64,000 nucleotides of DNA, from the NCBI GenBank assembly GCA_025934635.1, contig JAICWX010000001.1, forward strand, positions 30,659-94,658, in the 5' to 3' direction. Both the position numbers and the translations under genes were made by a program. Source of the stretch: Streptosporangiaceae bacterium (GTDB lineage: Bacteria; Actinomycetota; Actinomycetes; Streptosporangiales; Streptosporangiaceae). The notes under the pieces are model-generated. The model did not search any database, had not been told where the DNA came from, and worked only from the letters and a program-made list of their open reading frames with translations. Shown here piece after piece: positions 1 through 8,445 of this stretch. The number at the start of each line of letters is the position of its first letter. Positions within the stretch are counted from its first letter, which is position 1.

Positions 1-754
1 CGCTCCACCGGGCCAGCAGGTCGCCGGTGTTGATGGTGAGCGCGCCGGGCACGTGCGGCGCGTCCTCCCAGCCGTCCTGCTCGGTCCACACCTGCAGGCC
101 GCCGCGGCCCGGTTCGCGGTCCAGGACGGTGACGGTGCCGAAGTCGGTGTGCGGGCCGATCCGGAACTGGCCCGGTTCCGGCTGCCCGGCCACCGCCATC
201 GGCGGGTACCAGTTGATGTTCATGGTGTGCGTGGCGTGCCCGGTGTGCCGGGTGAAGAAGTCGGCCTCCAGCCCGAGGGCGGCGGCGCACAGCACCAGCA
301 GCTCATCCGACAGCGCGCGCATCCGGGTCAGGTAGCTGACGACCGCGGGCTCGAGGCCCGGCACCTCGGCCGGGTAGACGTTGGGCTGGAACCAGACCCC
401 GTCCACCTCGGGATCGCCGGTCGGCTGGTCGGCGCCGACCGCGTAGGACTCCTTCAGGTCGGGCGGCGTCTCGGTGCCCTCGGCGTAGCCGTTGGCCTCC
501 ACGCCGGGCGGCAGCCAGCCCCGGCCGCCGACGGTGACCGCGTAGCGCCGCTTGGTCCCGGCCGGCAGCGCGAAGAACGCCCGTGCCTGCGCCCGGACCC
601 GGGCCCGCAGCTCGTCCTCGACACCGTGCCCGGTGATCAGGAAGAAGCCCACGCTGCGGAGCGCGGCGTCGACCTCCGCCGCCACGCCCGCCCGGGCCTG
701 TTCGTCGCCGCTGAACCAGGGCCGCAGGTCGATCACCGGAACTGAGGAAGGCAT
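1..754 (-). CDS. Isopenicillin N synthase-like 2-oxoglutarate/Fe(II) oxygenase, C-terminus outside the window
   Basis: The first 251 residues of a soluble non-heme iron oxygenase of the IPNS/flavanone-hydroxylase family, read leftward off the window edge. The start is ATG at 754, giving MPSSVPVIDLRPWF, the usual DIOX_N opening with 'VPVIDL'. The segment GFFLITGHGV is typical of the N-terminal domain. The first iron ligands are visible as the HTD triad in IGPHTDFGTVTVL; the second His and the RxS 2-oxoglutarate site lie beyond the window. Family members oxidise small molecules or peptides, so it could be a tailoring enzyme of the neighbouring locus, but a 2OG-oxygenase with a primary-metabolic role is equally possible. 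About 185 bp and a strong hairpin separate it from the next gene, so it is probably transcribed on its own. Confidence 0.85.
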   Translation of the reverse strand, partial: MPSSVPVIDLRPWFSGDEQARAGVAAEVDAALRSVGFFLITGHGVEDELRARVRAQARAFFALPAGTKRRYAVTVGGRGWLPPGVEANGYAEGTETPPDLKESYAVGADQPTGDPEVDGVWFQPNVYPAEVPGLEPAVVSYLTRMRALSDELLVLCAAALGLEADFFTRHTGHATHTMNINWYPPMAVAGQPEPGQFRIGPHTDFGTVTVLDREPGRGGLQVWTEQDGWEDAPHVPGALTINTGDLLARWS

Positions 755-861
755 ACGGTCTCCGTGGCTGTCGCGTCGGCCCCGCGCCGCCCCGCGGGCG
801 GCGCCCCTCCCACCCTACGATGACCACTCCCGCCCCCGCCCGAGCCCCTGGCGTCGTTTCC

Positions 862-913
862 GTGATCACGTGTTGTTGTAGGTCGCCGACGACCTGCAAC
901 AACACGTGATCAT
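862..913. terminator. Long hairpin downstream of the ABC transporter operon
   Basis: A 24 bp inverted repeat (862-885 with 890-913) closes a 4-base loop. Only two pairs are G-T, the rest are Watson-Crick. It lies just after the permease stop on the minus strand and before the oxygenase gene, so it fits a factor-independent or processing-type terminator. No T-tract follows on either strand, which is common in actinobacterial terminators. The outer arm contains TGATCACGTG. Confidence 0.65.
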
Positions 914-939
914 GAAGAGTGGCCGGTCTGGAGCCAGGG

Positions 940-1722
940 CTAGTGGCCGGAGGGGGTCCAGGAGAAGCGGCGGATGGCGAACAGGGCGCCGGCGATGCCC
1001 CAGGCGGCGACGATGCCCAGCTCGGGCCAGGCGAACGGGCGGCCCGCGTTGGTCCGGGGATCGAACGCGGCCTGCATGGCCACGGCCAGCGGCCGGACCG
1101 GGAGCACCTGCGCCGCGTCCCGCAGCCAGGCCGGGAACAGGCTTTCCGGAACGTAGATCCCGGAGATCGCGTTCAGCGCGAACATCACCAGCATGACCAG
1201 CGGGCCCGCCGCGTCGATGGAGGAGATGAACGTGGCCACCGCGTAGGCGACGCCGCACAGCGCGGCCGTGCCGATTACCACGGTGGTGATCACCGCGCCC
1301 GCCCCGGCCCCGGTCAGGTGGACCTTGAACGCGAACCAGCCGACCAGGCCGAGCACGACCGCCATGGTCAGCGCGGAGACCTCGGAGGTAATCACGTCAC
1401 CGCCGATGAGCACGACGGGCCGGACCGGGGTCGCCCGGCGCCGCTTGAGCGCGCCGGTCTCGCGCTTGGCCACCAGCACCACCACCAGGTTGGACAGGGT
1501 GGCGCTGACCAGGCCGAGCACGATCATCCGGGGCAGGTAGTACGTGTCCCCGGCGATCGTCAGGCCACGGGCAACGCTGAACGTCTCGTGCCGGAAGATG
1601 TAACCGAACAGCAGGAACAGCAGCAGCGGCAGCGCCAGCGTGAACCCGCGCGCCCGCGGGTCGCGCAGCGACGTCCGCAGGTCGTAGCGGGCCTGGTGGG
1701 CGACGAGGGCGGCGGTGCTCAT
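940..1722 (-). CDS. ABC-2 type transporter permease
   Basis: A 260-residue integral membrane protein with about six hydrophobic segments, the first at LALPLLLFLLFGYIF and further ones at MIVLGLVSATLSNLVVVLV, ALTMAVVLGLVGWF, VVIGTAALCGVAYAVATF and LVMLVMFALNAISGIYV. The motif KRETGALKRRRATP between segments 2 and 3 and the NAISGIYVPESLFPAWL segment are characteristic of DrrB/ABC-2 exporters. The start ATG at 1722 overlaps the stop of the upstream ATPase by 4 bp, so the two are translationally coupled. It should form the membrane channel of an exporter of a hydrophobic or peptide product. Confidence 0.88.
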   Translation of the reverse strand: MSTAALVAHQARYDLRTSLRDPRARGFTLALPLLLFLLFGYIFRHETFSVARGLTIAGDTYYLPRMIVLGLVSATLSNLVVVLVAKRETGALKRRRATPVRPVVLIGGDVITSEVSALTMAVVLGLVGWFAFKVHLTGAGAGAVITTVVIGTAALCGVAYAVATFISSIDAAGPLVMLVMFALNAISGIYVPESLFPAWLRDAAQVLPVRPLAVAMQAAFDPRTNAGRPFAWPELGIVAAWGIAGALFAIRRFSWTPSGH

Positions 1723-2720
1723 CGGGCGCCCCCGTGTGAGTCGGCGGTGAGCTGCAGGTAGATGTCCTCGAGCGACGGGCGCTGGACCGCGAGGTCGTGC
1801 AGCGGCAGGTCCTGCTCCAGCGCCCACCCGGTCAGCGCGTGCAGGGCCGGGGCCGGCTCGGGCACGCTGATCCGGACCCGCCCGCGCTCGGCCGACGCGC
1901 TGGTCTGGCCGGGCAGCACCGGCGGGGTCAGGCCGGCCGGCAGGGTGAACGTGATCAGGGTGGCGTCGACGTCGCGCCCGCCGATGGTCTGCGGGGTGCC
2001 GGACGCGACGATCCGGCCGGCCGCCAGGATCATGATCCGGTCCGCCAGCGCCTCCGCCTCGTCCATGAAGTGAGTGGTCAGGAAGACCGTCTTGCCGAGG
2101 TCGCGCAGCCCGGAGACGACGTCCCAGGTCTGCCGGCGGGCGCTCGGGTCGAAGCCGGTCGTCGGCTCGTCCAGGAAGATCAGCTCCGGGTCGCCGATCA
2201 GGGCGAGCGCGACGTCGAGGCGGCGCTGCTGGCCGCCGGAGAGCTGGTCGCAGCGGAAACTGGCCTTCTCGGTCAGCCCGGTCAGCTCGATCGCCCGGTC
2301 CACCGGCAGCGGCGCCGGGTAGTAGCCGGCGTACATGCTCAGGCACTCGCGCACGGTGAGCAGCCGCTCCGGCGCGTTGACCTGCAGGACCACGCCGATG
2401 CGGGCTCGCCAGCCGGGACCGGCCTGCTCCGGGTCGGTGCCGAGCACCCGGACGTCCCCGCTGGTCCGCTTGCGGAAGCCCTCGAGGATCTCGGTCGTGG
2501 TGGTCTTGCCCGCGCCGTTCGGCCCGAGGAAGGCGAGGATCTCGCCGCGGTTCACCTCGAGATCGATCCCGCGGACCGCTTCGTAGGAGCCGTAGCTCAT
2601 CCGCAGCCCCTGCACGCTGATGGCTGGCTCCAGGCCAGCCGAGGCGGTGCCGGCCGGAACCGGAGCCGTCGCGGCGGCCTCGTCAGCGGAGGGCCGGGCC
2701 AGCGGTTCAGCCGTCGTCAC
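1719..2720 (-). CDS. ABC transporter ATP-binding protein, DrrA type
   Basis: A 333-residue cytosolic ATPase that drives the adjacent permease. Visible motifs are Walker A LGPNGAGKTTTTEIL, signature LSGGQQRRLDVALAL, Walker B ELIFLDEPTTGFDP and the switch His in FLTTHFMDEAE. A C-terminal extension of about 80 residues ending SLEDIYLQLTADSHGGAR is typical of antibiotic-export ATPases. Roughly 33 residues of Ala/Pro-rich sequence precede the ABC core. The gene overlaps the upstream small gene by 14 bp and the permease by 4 bp. Confidence 0.92.
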   Translation of the reverse strand: MTTAEPLARPSADEAAATAPVPAGTASAGLEPAISVQGLRMSYGSYEAVRGIDLEVNRGEILAFLGPNGAGKTTTTEILEGFRKRTSGDVRVLGTDPEQAGPGWRARIGVVLQVNAPERLLTVRECLSMYAGYYPAPLPVDRAIELTGLTEKASFRCDQLSGGQQRRLDVALALIGDPELIFLDEPTTGFDPSARRQTWDVVSGLRDLGKTVFLTTHFMDEAEALADRIMILAAGRIVASGTPQTIGGRDVDATLITFTLPAGLTPPVLPGQTSASAERGRVRISVPEPAPALHALTGWALEQDLPLHDLAVQRPSLEDIYLQLTADSHGGAR

Positions 2721-3021
2721 GAAAGGCCTCCGCTTCCCCGAGGACGGTGGCCGTCCGCCTGGCGATGCCGCGTTCGCTCATCATCTTCGTGTAGACGTTG
2801 AACAGCGGCAGCACGGCCGCGCCGCCTTCGCCGGAGACGTCGAAGACGGTGCCGCCCGGCTCGTCGCGCAGGCTCACCTTGGCCCGGGCGAGGCCTTTAC
2901 GGACGTGCAGCATAGTGTCGTTCTCGGCCTCGACCTGGTAGTCGCCGCCCAGCTGGGTCCGGATGACCTCGGCGGCCTGCTGCGCCGAGATCCGGCTCCG
3001 CCGCACCTTCACGCTCTGCAT
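2707..3021 (-). CDS. Small protein of the ABC transporter operon, function unknown
   Basis: A 104-residue, charged, probably cytosolic protein that is the first gene of the exporter operon. It has alternating short beta-like segments (TQLGGDYQVEAENDTMLHVRKG; GTVFDVSGEGG) and ends in a helical stretch. No membrane segment or signal is visible. I do not recognise a named family. The 14 bp overlap with the ATPase gene implies a stoichiometric or accessory role in transport. The divergent PadR-like gene shares the intergenic region 3022-3117 and is the likely regulator. Confidence 0.7.
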   Translation of the reverse strand: MQSVKVRRSRISAQQAAEVIRTQLGGDYQVEAENDTMLHVRKGLARAKVSLRDEPGGTVFDVSGEGGAAVLPLFNVYTKMMSERGIARRTATVLGEAEAFRDDG

Positions 3022-3177
3022 TTGCGTCGCGTTCCCTTCGTTCAGGCCTCGTCATGCGAGCTAGAGAGAGCTATAAAGAGAATACATGTCTAATCGACTC
3101 ATTGAAAGGAGTTCGAGATCGTCGCAGGCAACCGGCGCCAGCTCACCGACCGGCGTCCGCTGACCGGCTTCGAGCAG

Positions 3178-3768
3178 GTGCTCCTCGGCTACATCGCCCG
3201 CCAGCCGCAGTCCGGGTACGGGCTGAAGAAGCGGTTCAGCACCACGCCCGCCAGCGTGTACCAGCCGAGCCCGGGCGCGATGTACCCGGCCCTGCGCCGC
3301 CTCGTCGCCCGCGGCCTGCTCACCGTGGAGGAGACGGTCTCCAGCGGCGGCCGCGAGCAGCGGCTGTACCACGCGACCGCGGCCGGCCACGCCGCGCACC
3401 GGGACTGGCTGCGCCGGCCGGTCGACCCGGACAGCGTGGTGCACGACCTCGGCCTGCACCTGATGCGCTTCGTGATGATGGAAGACGAACTCGACCGCGA
3501 GGAGGTGCTCGCTTTCCTCAAGGACCTGGCCGGCGCGCTCGAGGGCTTTGTCTCCGGGATGGAGCGGTACGTGACCACCGTCGCGCCCGCGGACCGGCAG
3601 CACGGCCTGCTCGCGCTCGAGCACGGCATCGTGATCCACCGGGCCAGCCTGGAGTGGGTCCGGTCAGCCCTTGCGTCCCTTCAGCGCCCGGATCGCGCGC
3701 CGGATCAAGATGATGATCATCGTGCCACCTCCCTTCGACTCGAACCGGACGGGAAAGATCAGTCGTAG
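3178..3768 (+). CDS. PadR-family transcriptional regulator (true start probably upstream at a non-canonical codon)
   Basis: A winged-helix repressor of the PadR type. The diagnostic run is LLGYIARQPQSGYGLKKRF followed by YQPSPGAMYPALRRLVARGLL and the wing GGREQRLYHATAAG; the C-terminal half is the dimerisation helix region. GTG at 3178 is the first canonical in-frame start, but it cuts into helix 1 and has no ribosome binding site. A strong AAAGGAG at 3105-3111 sits 6 bases before an ATC codon at 3118, which would add 20 residues ending LTGFEQ, as family members require. The gene diverges from the exporter operon, the classic PadR arrangement for drug-export control. Its last 26 codons overlap two minus-strand genes. 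Confidence 0.82.
   Translation: MLLGYIARQPQSGYGLKKRFSTTPASVYQPSPGAMYPALRRLVARGLLTVEETVSSGGREQRLYHATAAGHAAHRDWLRRPVDPDSVVHDLGLHLMRFVMMEDELDREEVLAFLKDLAGALEGFVSGMERYVTTVAPADRQHGLLALEHGIVIHRASLEWVRSALASLQRPDRAPDQDDDHRATSLRLEPDGKDQS
3664..3720 (-). CDS. 18-residue cationic amphipathic peptide ORF
   Basis: The reading frame encodes MIIILIRRAIRALKGRKG, a hydrophobic tetrapeptide followed by a strongly basic helix-like segment. AAGGGAGGT lies 5 to 7 bases before its ATG, one of the best ribosome binding sites in the window. It begins 39 bases after the stop of the 3-hydroxyacyl-CoA dehydrogenase gene, so it could be the last cistron of that operon. It is antisense to the 3' end of the PadR gene. 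A membrane-active micropeptide is one reading. No homologue is known to me and a chance ORF cannot be excluded. Confidence 0.4.
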   Translation of the reverse strand: MIIILIRRAIRALKGRKG

Positions 3769-4619
3769 GCGTAGAAGCCGATTCCGGTCTTCTTGCCGAG
3801 CAGGCCGCTCTCGACCATCCGCAGCAGCAGCGGCGGCGGGGCGTACATGGGCTCCTTGGCCTCGGCGAACATCGCCTCGCCGACCGAGGCGATCGTGTCC
3901 AGCCCGATCAGGTCGATCAGGGCCAGCGGGCCCATCGGGTGCCCGCAGCCGAGCCGCATGCCGTTGTCGATGTCCTCGGCCGAGGCGATCCCGGCCTCCA
4001 GCATCCTTACTGCATGCAGTAGATACGGCACCAGCAGCGAGTTGACCACGAAGCCGGCCCGGTCCTTGGCGTGGATGACCTGCTTGCCCAGCCCGTCGGT
4101 GATGAAGACCGAGGTCAGGGCGGTCACGTCGGCCGCCGTGCGCAGCGCGCTGATCACCTCGACCAGCGGCATCACCGGCACCGGGTTGAAGAAGTGCACG
4201 CCGATGACCCGGGCCGGGTGCTGAGTCGCGCTGCCCAGCCGGGCCAGCGGCAGCGAGGAGGTATTCGACGCCAGGATGGCGTCCGGATCGCGCACGGCGG
4301 CGTCCAGCTCGGTGAACAGGGCGAGCTTGTCCGGCAGCCGTTCGGGTATCGCCTCCAGCACGAACTGGCAGTCGCGCAGCCCGCCCAGGCCGGTGCCGTA
4401 CCGGATCCGCCCGGCCGCCTCGGCCTGCTCGGACGCGGTCAGCTTCCCCTTGCGTACCAGCGTCTCCAGCGACCGCGTGATCCGCTGCCGGGCCCGCTCC
4501 CGGCTGGCCTCGTCCCGGCAGGCGACGGTCACGTCCAGGCCGCCGCGCGCGCAGACCTGGGCGAACCCGCCGCCCATCTGGCCGGCCCCCACCACGCCGA
4601 TCCGGCTGATCACGGTCAT
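3759..4619 (-). CDS. 3-hydroxyacyl-CoA (3-hydroxybutyryl-CoA) dehydrogenase
   Basis: A 286-residue NAD(P)-dependent cytosolic enzyme that interconverts acetoacetyl-type and 3-hydroxyacyl-CoA. The Rossmann motif IGVVGAGQMGGGFAQV opens the protein. The catalytic HFFNPVPVMPLVEV segment, the SNTSSLP loop and GFVVNSLLVPYL are all present, and the length matches bacterial Hbd/FadB2 enzymes. The start is ATG at 4619, with GGGGAGG 5 bases upstream. The ATG overlaps the stop of the KAS III gene by 4 bp. Together with KAS III and crotonyl-CoA reductase it would build longer alkylmalonyl- or acyl-CoA units. Its 3' end overlaps the convergent PadR gene by 10 bp. Confidence 0.9.
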   Translation of the reverse strand: MTVISRIGVVGAGQMGGGFAQVCARGGLDVTVACRDEASRERARQRITRSLETLVRKGKLTASEQAEAAGRIRYGTGLGGLRDCQFVLEAIPERLPDKLALFTELDAAVRDPDAILASNTSSLPLARLGSATQHPARVIGVHFFNPVPVMPLVEVISALRTAADVTALTSVFITDGLGKQVIHAKDRAGFVVNSLLVPYLLHAVRMLEAGIASAEDIDNGMRLGCGHPMGPLALIDLIGLDTIASVGEAMFAEAKEPMYAPPPLLLRMVESGLLGKKTGIGFYAYD

Positions 4620-5635
4620 GACAACCTCCCCGAGGCAACGGAAGAAGACCAGCGGACGAGCCCGACCCCGGCCGCCATGCCGCCGCCGAACCCGGCCAGC
4701 AGCACCACATCGCCCCCGGCCACCACGCCGGACCGGACCGCGTCGTCCAGCGCGACCGGGACCGACGCGCTGCCGAGGTTCCCGTACCGCTCCACCACGC
4801 GGGCCAGCGGCACGCCGCCCAGACCGCACCGTTCGGCCAGTTCGCCGATGAGCCGGCCGTTGGCCTGGTGCGGGACGAAGCAGCCGACGTCACCGGGGCC
4901 GAGCCCGGCCCGGCTGAGCAGCTTGTCGACCAGCGGCGGGATGTTGTCCAGCACGAAGTCGCGCACGTCCCGGCCCCGCATGGTGAAGAAATGCTGGCCC
5001 CCGGCCACCGTCGACGCCGAGGCCGGCAGCCGGCTCCCGCCGGCCGCCACGCCGATGAGGTCCTTGGCGTCGCCGTAGCTGGACAGGCTGATCTCACCGA
5101 GGCCGCCCGGCGCGGGCACCGAACCCACCAGGACCGCGCCGGCCCCGTCGCCGAGCAGCACCGAGGTGCGCCGGTCCCGGTAGTCCAGGCACCGGGAGTA
5201 CACGTCCGCGCCGATGACCAGCGCGCGCGTGCCCCGGTTGACGCCCAGCAGGCCGCGCGCGATCTCCAGTCCGTAGACGAACCCGGAGCAGACCACGTTG
5301 ATGTCCAGGCAGGCGGCGTTCCGGGCGCCGATCAGGTCCTGCACCAGGCAGGCGGTGGGCGGCTGCGGGGAGTCGCCGGTCGAGGTGGACACGATGAGGT
5401 AGTCCACCTCCCCCGCGGTCACCCCGGCCGCCGCCAGGGCCCGGCCGGCCGCGCGGGCCGCCAGGTCCGAGGTGGCCTGGTCCGGGGCCGCGTACCGCCG
5501 GGTCACGATCCCGGTCCGGCTCAGGATCCAGTCCGGCGTCGCGTCCGGGACGAGCGTGCAGATCTCCTCGTTGGTCACCACCCGGTCCGGTACGTAGCTG
5601 CCGGTGGCGAGGATCCCGATGGCCACCGCCGTCAC
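4616..5635 (-). CDS. 3-oxoacyl-ACP synthase III (FabH-like KAS III)
   Basis: A 339-residue condensing enzyme that starts a fatty-acid or polyketide chain from an acyl-CoA. The full Cys-His-Asn triad is visible: Cys116 in NVVCSGFVYG, His256 in VPHQANGRL and Asn286 in YGNLGSASVP. The start is GTG at 5635, overlapping the stop of the reductase gene by 4 bp, and its own stop overlaps the next ATG, so three enzymes are made as a coupled set. Such dedicated KAS III, dehydrogenase and reductase trios supply unusual extender units in polyketide clusters, yet no PKS gene occurs in this window. Confidence 0.93.
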   Translation of the reverse strand: MTAVAIGILATGSYVPDRVVTNEEICTLVPDATPDWILSRTGIVTRRYAAPDQATSDLAARAAGRALAAAGVTAGEVDYLIVSTSTGDSPQPPTACLVQDLIGARNAACLDINVVCSGFVYGLEIARGLLGVNRGTRALVIGADVYSRCLDYRDRRTSVLLGDGAGAVLVGSVPAPGGLGEISLSSYGDAKDLIGVAAGGSRLPASASTVAGGQHFFTMRGRDVRDFVLDNIPPLVDKLLSRAGLGPGDVGCFVPHQANGRLIGELAERCGLGGVPLARVVERYGNLGSASVPVALDDAVRSGVVAGGDVVLLAGFGGGMAAGVGLVRWSSSVASGRLS

Positions 5636-7038
5636 CTGCCCGCGACGAGCTCGGGACCGGCCAGCGGCAGGATCTGCTCCTCGCCGATCCGGGCCCGCAG
5701 CGCGCGGTCGGTGACGCCGAGGCCGGGCATCGGGGCCAGGCAGAGCACCGCGACCTTGCCCAGGTGCCGGTTCAGCTGCACCAGCCGGGTCGCGTGACCC
5801 ACGTCGGCCAGCGGGTACACCTTCGACAAGGTGGGGGCGATCCGGCCGGTGCCGAACAGCCGGCTGGTCTCCCACTGCTCGTTCAGGTTGGCCACGTGGC
5901 TGCCGATGATCCGCTTCAGCTTCATCCACAGGTACCGGTTGTCGAAGACGTGCTGGTACCCGGTGCTGGACCCGCAGGTGACCACGATCCCGCCGCGGTC
6001 GGCGACAAAGGTCGAGATGCCGAACGTCGACCGCCCCACGTGGTCGAACACGATCCTCGGGTCGCGGCCCGCCCGTTCCCTGATGATCGTGCCCAGCCGC
6101 CGGCCCACCTTGAGCAGCTGCTCCGGGTCGTCCGGGGCGGCATCTCCCAGTCCGATCTCGGCCCGGTTCACCACCACGTCGCAGCCGAGCTGCCGCACCG
6201 CCGCGGCCTTGTCGTCCGAGCCGACCACGCCCACCGCGATACCGCCGCCGTTTCGCACGAACTGCACCGCGTAGCCGCCCAGGCCGCCCGCCGCGCCCCA
6301 GATCAGCACCACGTCGCCCTGCTTCATCCGGGCGCCGTTGTCGCTGACCAGCATCCGGTACGCGGTCCCCCCGCACAGCGGGAAGCAGGCCGCTTCCTCC
6401 CAGGTCAGGTGGGCGGGCTTGGGCATCAGCTGGCTGGCCCGGACGACCGCGAACTCGGCCAGGCCGCCGAAGTTGGTCTCGAAGCCCCAGGCCCGCTGCT
6501 CGGCGCCGAGCATGCCGTCGGCGTGGGTGCCCGGCTCCTGGTCGTCCACGTAGGCCGGGCTGATCACCACCCGGTCGCCGGGCTGCCAGCGGCGCACCCC
6601 CGAGCCCACCCGGGCGATCACGCCCGCGCCGTCCGAGCCGACCACCTGGTAGGGCAGGTTGTGCCGGGCGGCCCAGCCGCCCTGGCGGGCGAACTGCTCG
6701 AGGAACCTGAACGTCGGGATCGGCTCGAACATGGCCGACCAGACCGTGTTGTAGTTGATCGAGCTGGCCATGACCGCGACCAGGACCTCGTCCGGCGCGA
6801 GCTCCGGCATCGCCACCCGGCCGACGTGCAGCGACCGGCGCACGTCCTTGTCGCCGCCGTCGCGGAACAGGTGGATGTCCTCGAGCCGCAGGTGGGCCGC
6901 GACGTAATCCGCGGGCAGCGGGCTCCGGCTGATCTCGTCGGACGACGCCCCGCTCAGCAGGGCGTCTGTAAGCCGGGCATCCCCTAGCCGGCCAGCACTG
7001 AGTCGACCAGCAGTGGGCCGGCCACCGGTAACCGTCAT
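5632..7038 (-). CDS. ccr: Crotonyl-CoA carboxylase/reductase
   Basis: A 468-residue medium-chain dehydrogenase/reductase that reductively carboxylates 2-enoyl-CoA to alkylmalonyl-CoA using NADPH and CO2. Family hallmarks include SSINYNTVWSAMFEP, YQVVGSDGAGV, the GFETNFGGLAEF segment, the nucleotide fold IWGAAGGLGGYAVQFV and GSHVANLNEQWE. Length and motif order match Ccr. The first 40 residues contain degenerate 'AGRL' repeats. The start ATG at 7038 has AGGAGG upstream. It is the first gene of a three-gene operon and diverges from the P450 gene. The exact substrate chain length cannot be read from the sequence. Confidence 0.93.
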   Translation of the reverse strand: MTVTGGRPTAGRLSAGRLGDARLTDALLSGASSDEISRSPLPADYVAAHLRLEDIHLFRDGGDKDVRRSLHVGRVAMPELAPDEVLVAVMASSINYNTVWSAMFEPIPTFRFLEQFARQGGWAARHNLPYQVVGSDGAGVIARVGSGVRRWQPGDRVVISPAYVDDQEPGTHADGMLGAEQRAWGFETNFGGLAEFAVVRASQLMPKPAHLTWEEAACFPLCGGTAYRMLVSDNGARMKQGDVVLIWGAAGGLGGYAVQFVRNGGGIAVGVVGSDDKAAAVRQLGCDVVVNRAEIGLGDAAPDDPEQLLKVGRRLGTIIRERAGRDPRIVFDHVGRSTFGISTFVADRGGIVVTCGSSTGYQHVFDNRYLWMKLKRIIGSHVANLNEQWETSRLFGTGRIAPTLSKVYPLADVGHATRLVQLNRHLGKVAVLCLAPMPGLGVTDRALRARIGEEQILPLAGPELVAGR

Positions 7039-7084
7039 CGGAAACTCCTCCTACGGTCGCGAAACCTGCTGCCCAGTACGCGCC

Positions 7085-7116
7085 CGGACGGTTGCCCATC
7101 GCCTGGCGGACGGTTG
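7085..7116. promoter_or_regulatory. Direct repeat with 22 bp spacing in the ccr/P450 divergent promoter
   Basis: CGGACGGTTG occurs twice (7085-7094 and 7107-7116), exactly 22 bp apart, so both copies face the same side of the helix. SARP regulators typically bind short direct repeats at 11 or 22 bp spacing. The same GGTTG core recurs with 11 bp spacing at 12091-12117. Binding is inferred. Confidence 0.5.
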
Positions 7117-7215
7117 TTTCCCGGTGGGTCCGGCCCGGGTAACCCGGCGCAAACCGGTCGGCAGCCCGGGCCCGGCACCATGAGACGGCCTGTCTGCGAG
7201 CCGAAGGAGTTGCCG

Positions 7216-8421
7216 ATGACGGCGTCCGAGGAGGTGCTGGCCCGGCTGATGTCGCCCGAAGGGCTGGCCGATCCCTACCCGCACTACCACGCGCTCCGCA
7301 CGGTCGCCCCGGTGTGCCCGGCCGGCAACGTCTACTTCCTGTCCGGGTACGCCGCCTGCCGCGAGGTGCTGGCCGACCCGCGGTTCCGGGTGCAGGACCC
7401 GGCCTGGTACGACGGGAAGCTGCCGGGCTGGCGGGACTGCACCGCGACCCGGCTGATGTACCAGTCCGTGCAGAGCCGCAACGACCCCGACCACAGCCGC
7501 CTGCGCCATCTGCTGGCCGGTGCCTTCTCGCCCCGGCAGATGGCCGCGTACCGCGCGCTGATCGAGCGCGTCGTGCCCCGCCTGCTGGACCGGATGGCCG
7601 ACGCCGGCCCCGGCCCGGTCGACCTGATGACGCAGCTGGCCTACCCGCTTCCGACCGCGGTGATGGGAGAGATGCTGGGCGTGCCCGAGGCCGACCGCGA
7701 GCGGTTCCGTGACCTGGGCACCGACTTCTTCAAGGTGATGGACATGTACGCCGACAGCTCGGCCACCGAGCGGATGGAGGCGGCGGCCGCGGCCATGCTG
7801 GACTACTGGACCGCGATGATCGACGATCGCCGCCGGACGCCCCGCGACGACCTCACCACCGCGCTCACCCAGGCCTGCGACGCCGGCCTGCTGTCGCCGG
7901 ACGAGCTGCTCGGCGTGGCCATCTTCCTGTTCTCGGCCGGCTACGGCACGACGGCGGCGCTGGTGGGGAACGCCACCGAGCAGTTGCTGGCCAGCCCGGC
8001 CGCGGCGGACCGGCTGCGCCGGGACGACGGCTACGTCGGGGCCGTGGTGGAGGAATCGCTCCGGCACGAGCCGCCGTCGCAGGTGGTGCCCCGGATGACC
8101 GGGGACGCCACCGTGCTCGGCGGGGTGCCGATCCCGGCCGCGACGCTGCTGGTCTGCCTGGTGGGGGCGGCGCAGCGAGACCCGGAGCAGTACCCCGACC
8201 CGGACCGGTTCCTGCCGTCGCGGCCCGGCGGCCGGGTGCTCAGCTTCGGCGGCGGGGTGCACTTCTGCATCGGCGCGGCGCTGTCCCGGATGGAGGCCGC
8301 GGTGGTGCTGCCGATGCTGTTCCGGCGGTTCCCCCGGCTGGCGCTGGCCGGGACGCCGGAGCGGCGGCTGGCGCTGCGGATGCGGATGCACGCCAGCCTC
8401 CCGGTCAGCCTGCGCGGGTAA
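7216..8421 (+). CDS. Cytochrome P450
   Basis: A 401-residue soluble class I P450 monooxygenase. The I-helix reads LFSAGYGTTAALV (about 238-250), the K-helix ExxR is E280-S-L-R283, and the heme loop is FGGGVHFCIGAALSRME with the ligand at Cys351. The acidic residue normally next to the I-helix Thr is replaced by Gly in GYGTT, which may alter oxygen activation. The start ATG at 7216 follows AAGGAG by 6 bases. It is likely a tailoring hydroxylase or coupling enzyme of the locus; the substrate is unknown. The small acidic gene and the sedolisin downstream converge on it. Confidence 0.95.
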   Translation: MTASEEVLARLMSPEGLADPYPHYHALRTVAPVCPAGNVYFLSGYAACREVLADPRFRVQDPAWYDGKLPGWRDCTATRLMYQSVQSRNDPDHSRLRHLLAGAFSPRQMAAYRALIERVVPRLLDRMADAGPGPVDLMTQLAYPLPTAVMGEMLGVPEADRERFRDLGTDFFKVMDMYADSSATERMEAAAAAMLDYWTAMIDDRRRTPRDDLTTALTQACDAGLLSPDELLGVAIFLFSAGYGTTAALVGNATEQLLASPAAADRLRRDDGYVGAVVEESLRHEPPSQVVPRMTGDATVLGGVPIPAATLLVCLVGAAQRDPEQYPDPDRFLPSRPGGRVLSFGGGVHFCIGAALSRMEAAVVLPMLFRRFPRLALAGTPERRLALRMRMHASLPVSLRG

Positions 8422-8445
8422 GCCGCGCAGGCTGACCGGTTCCGG

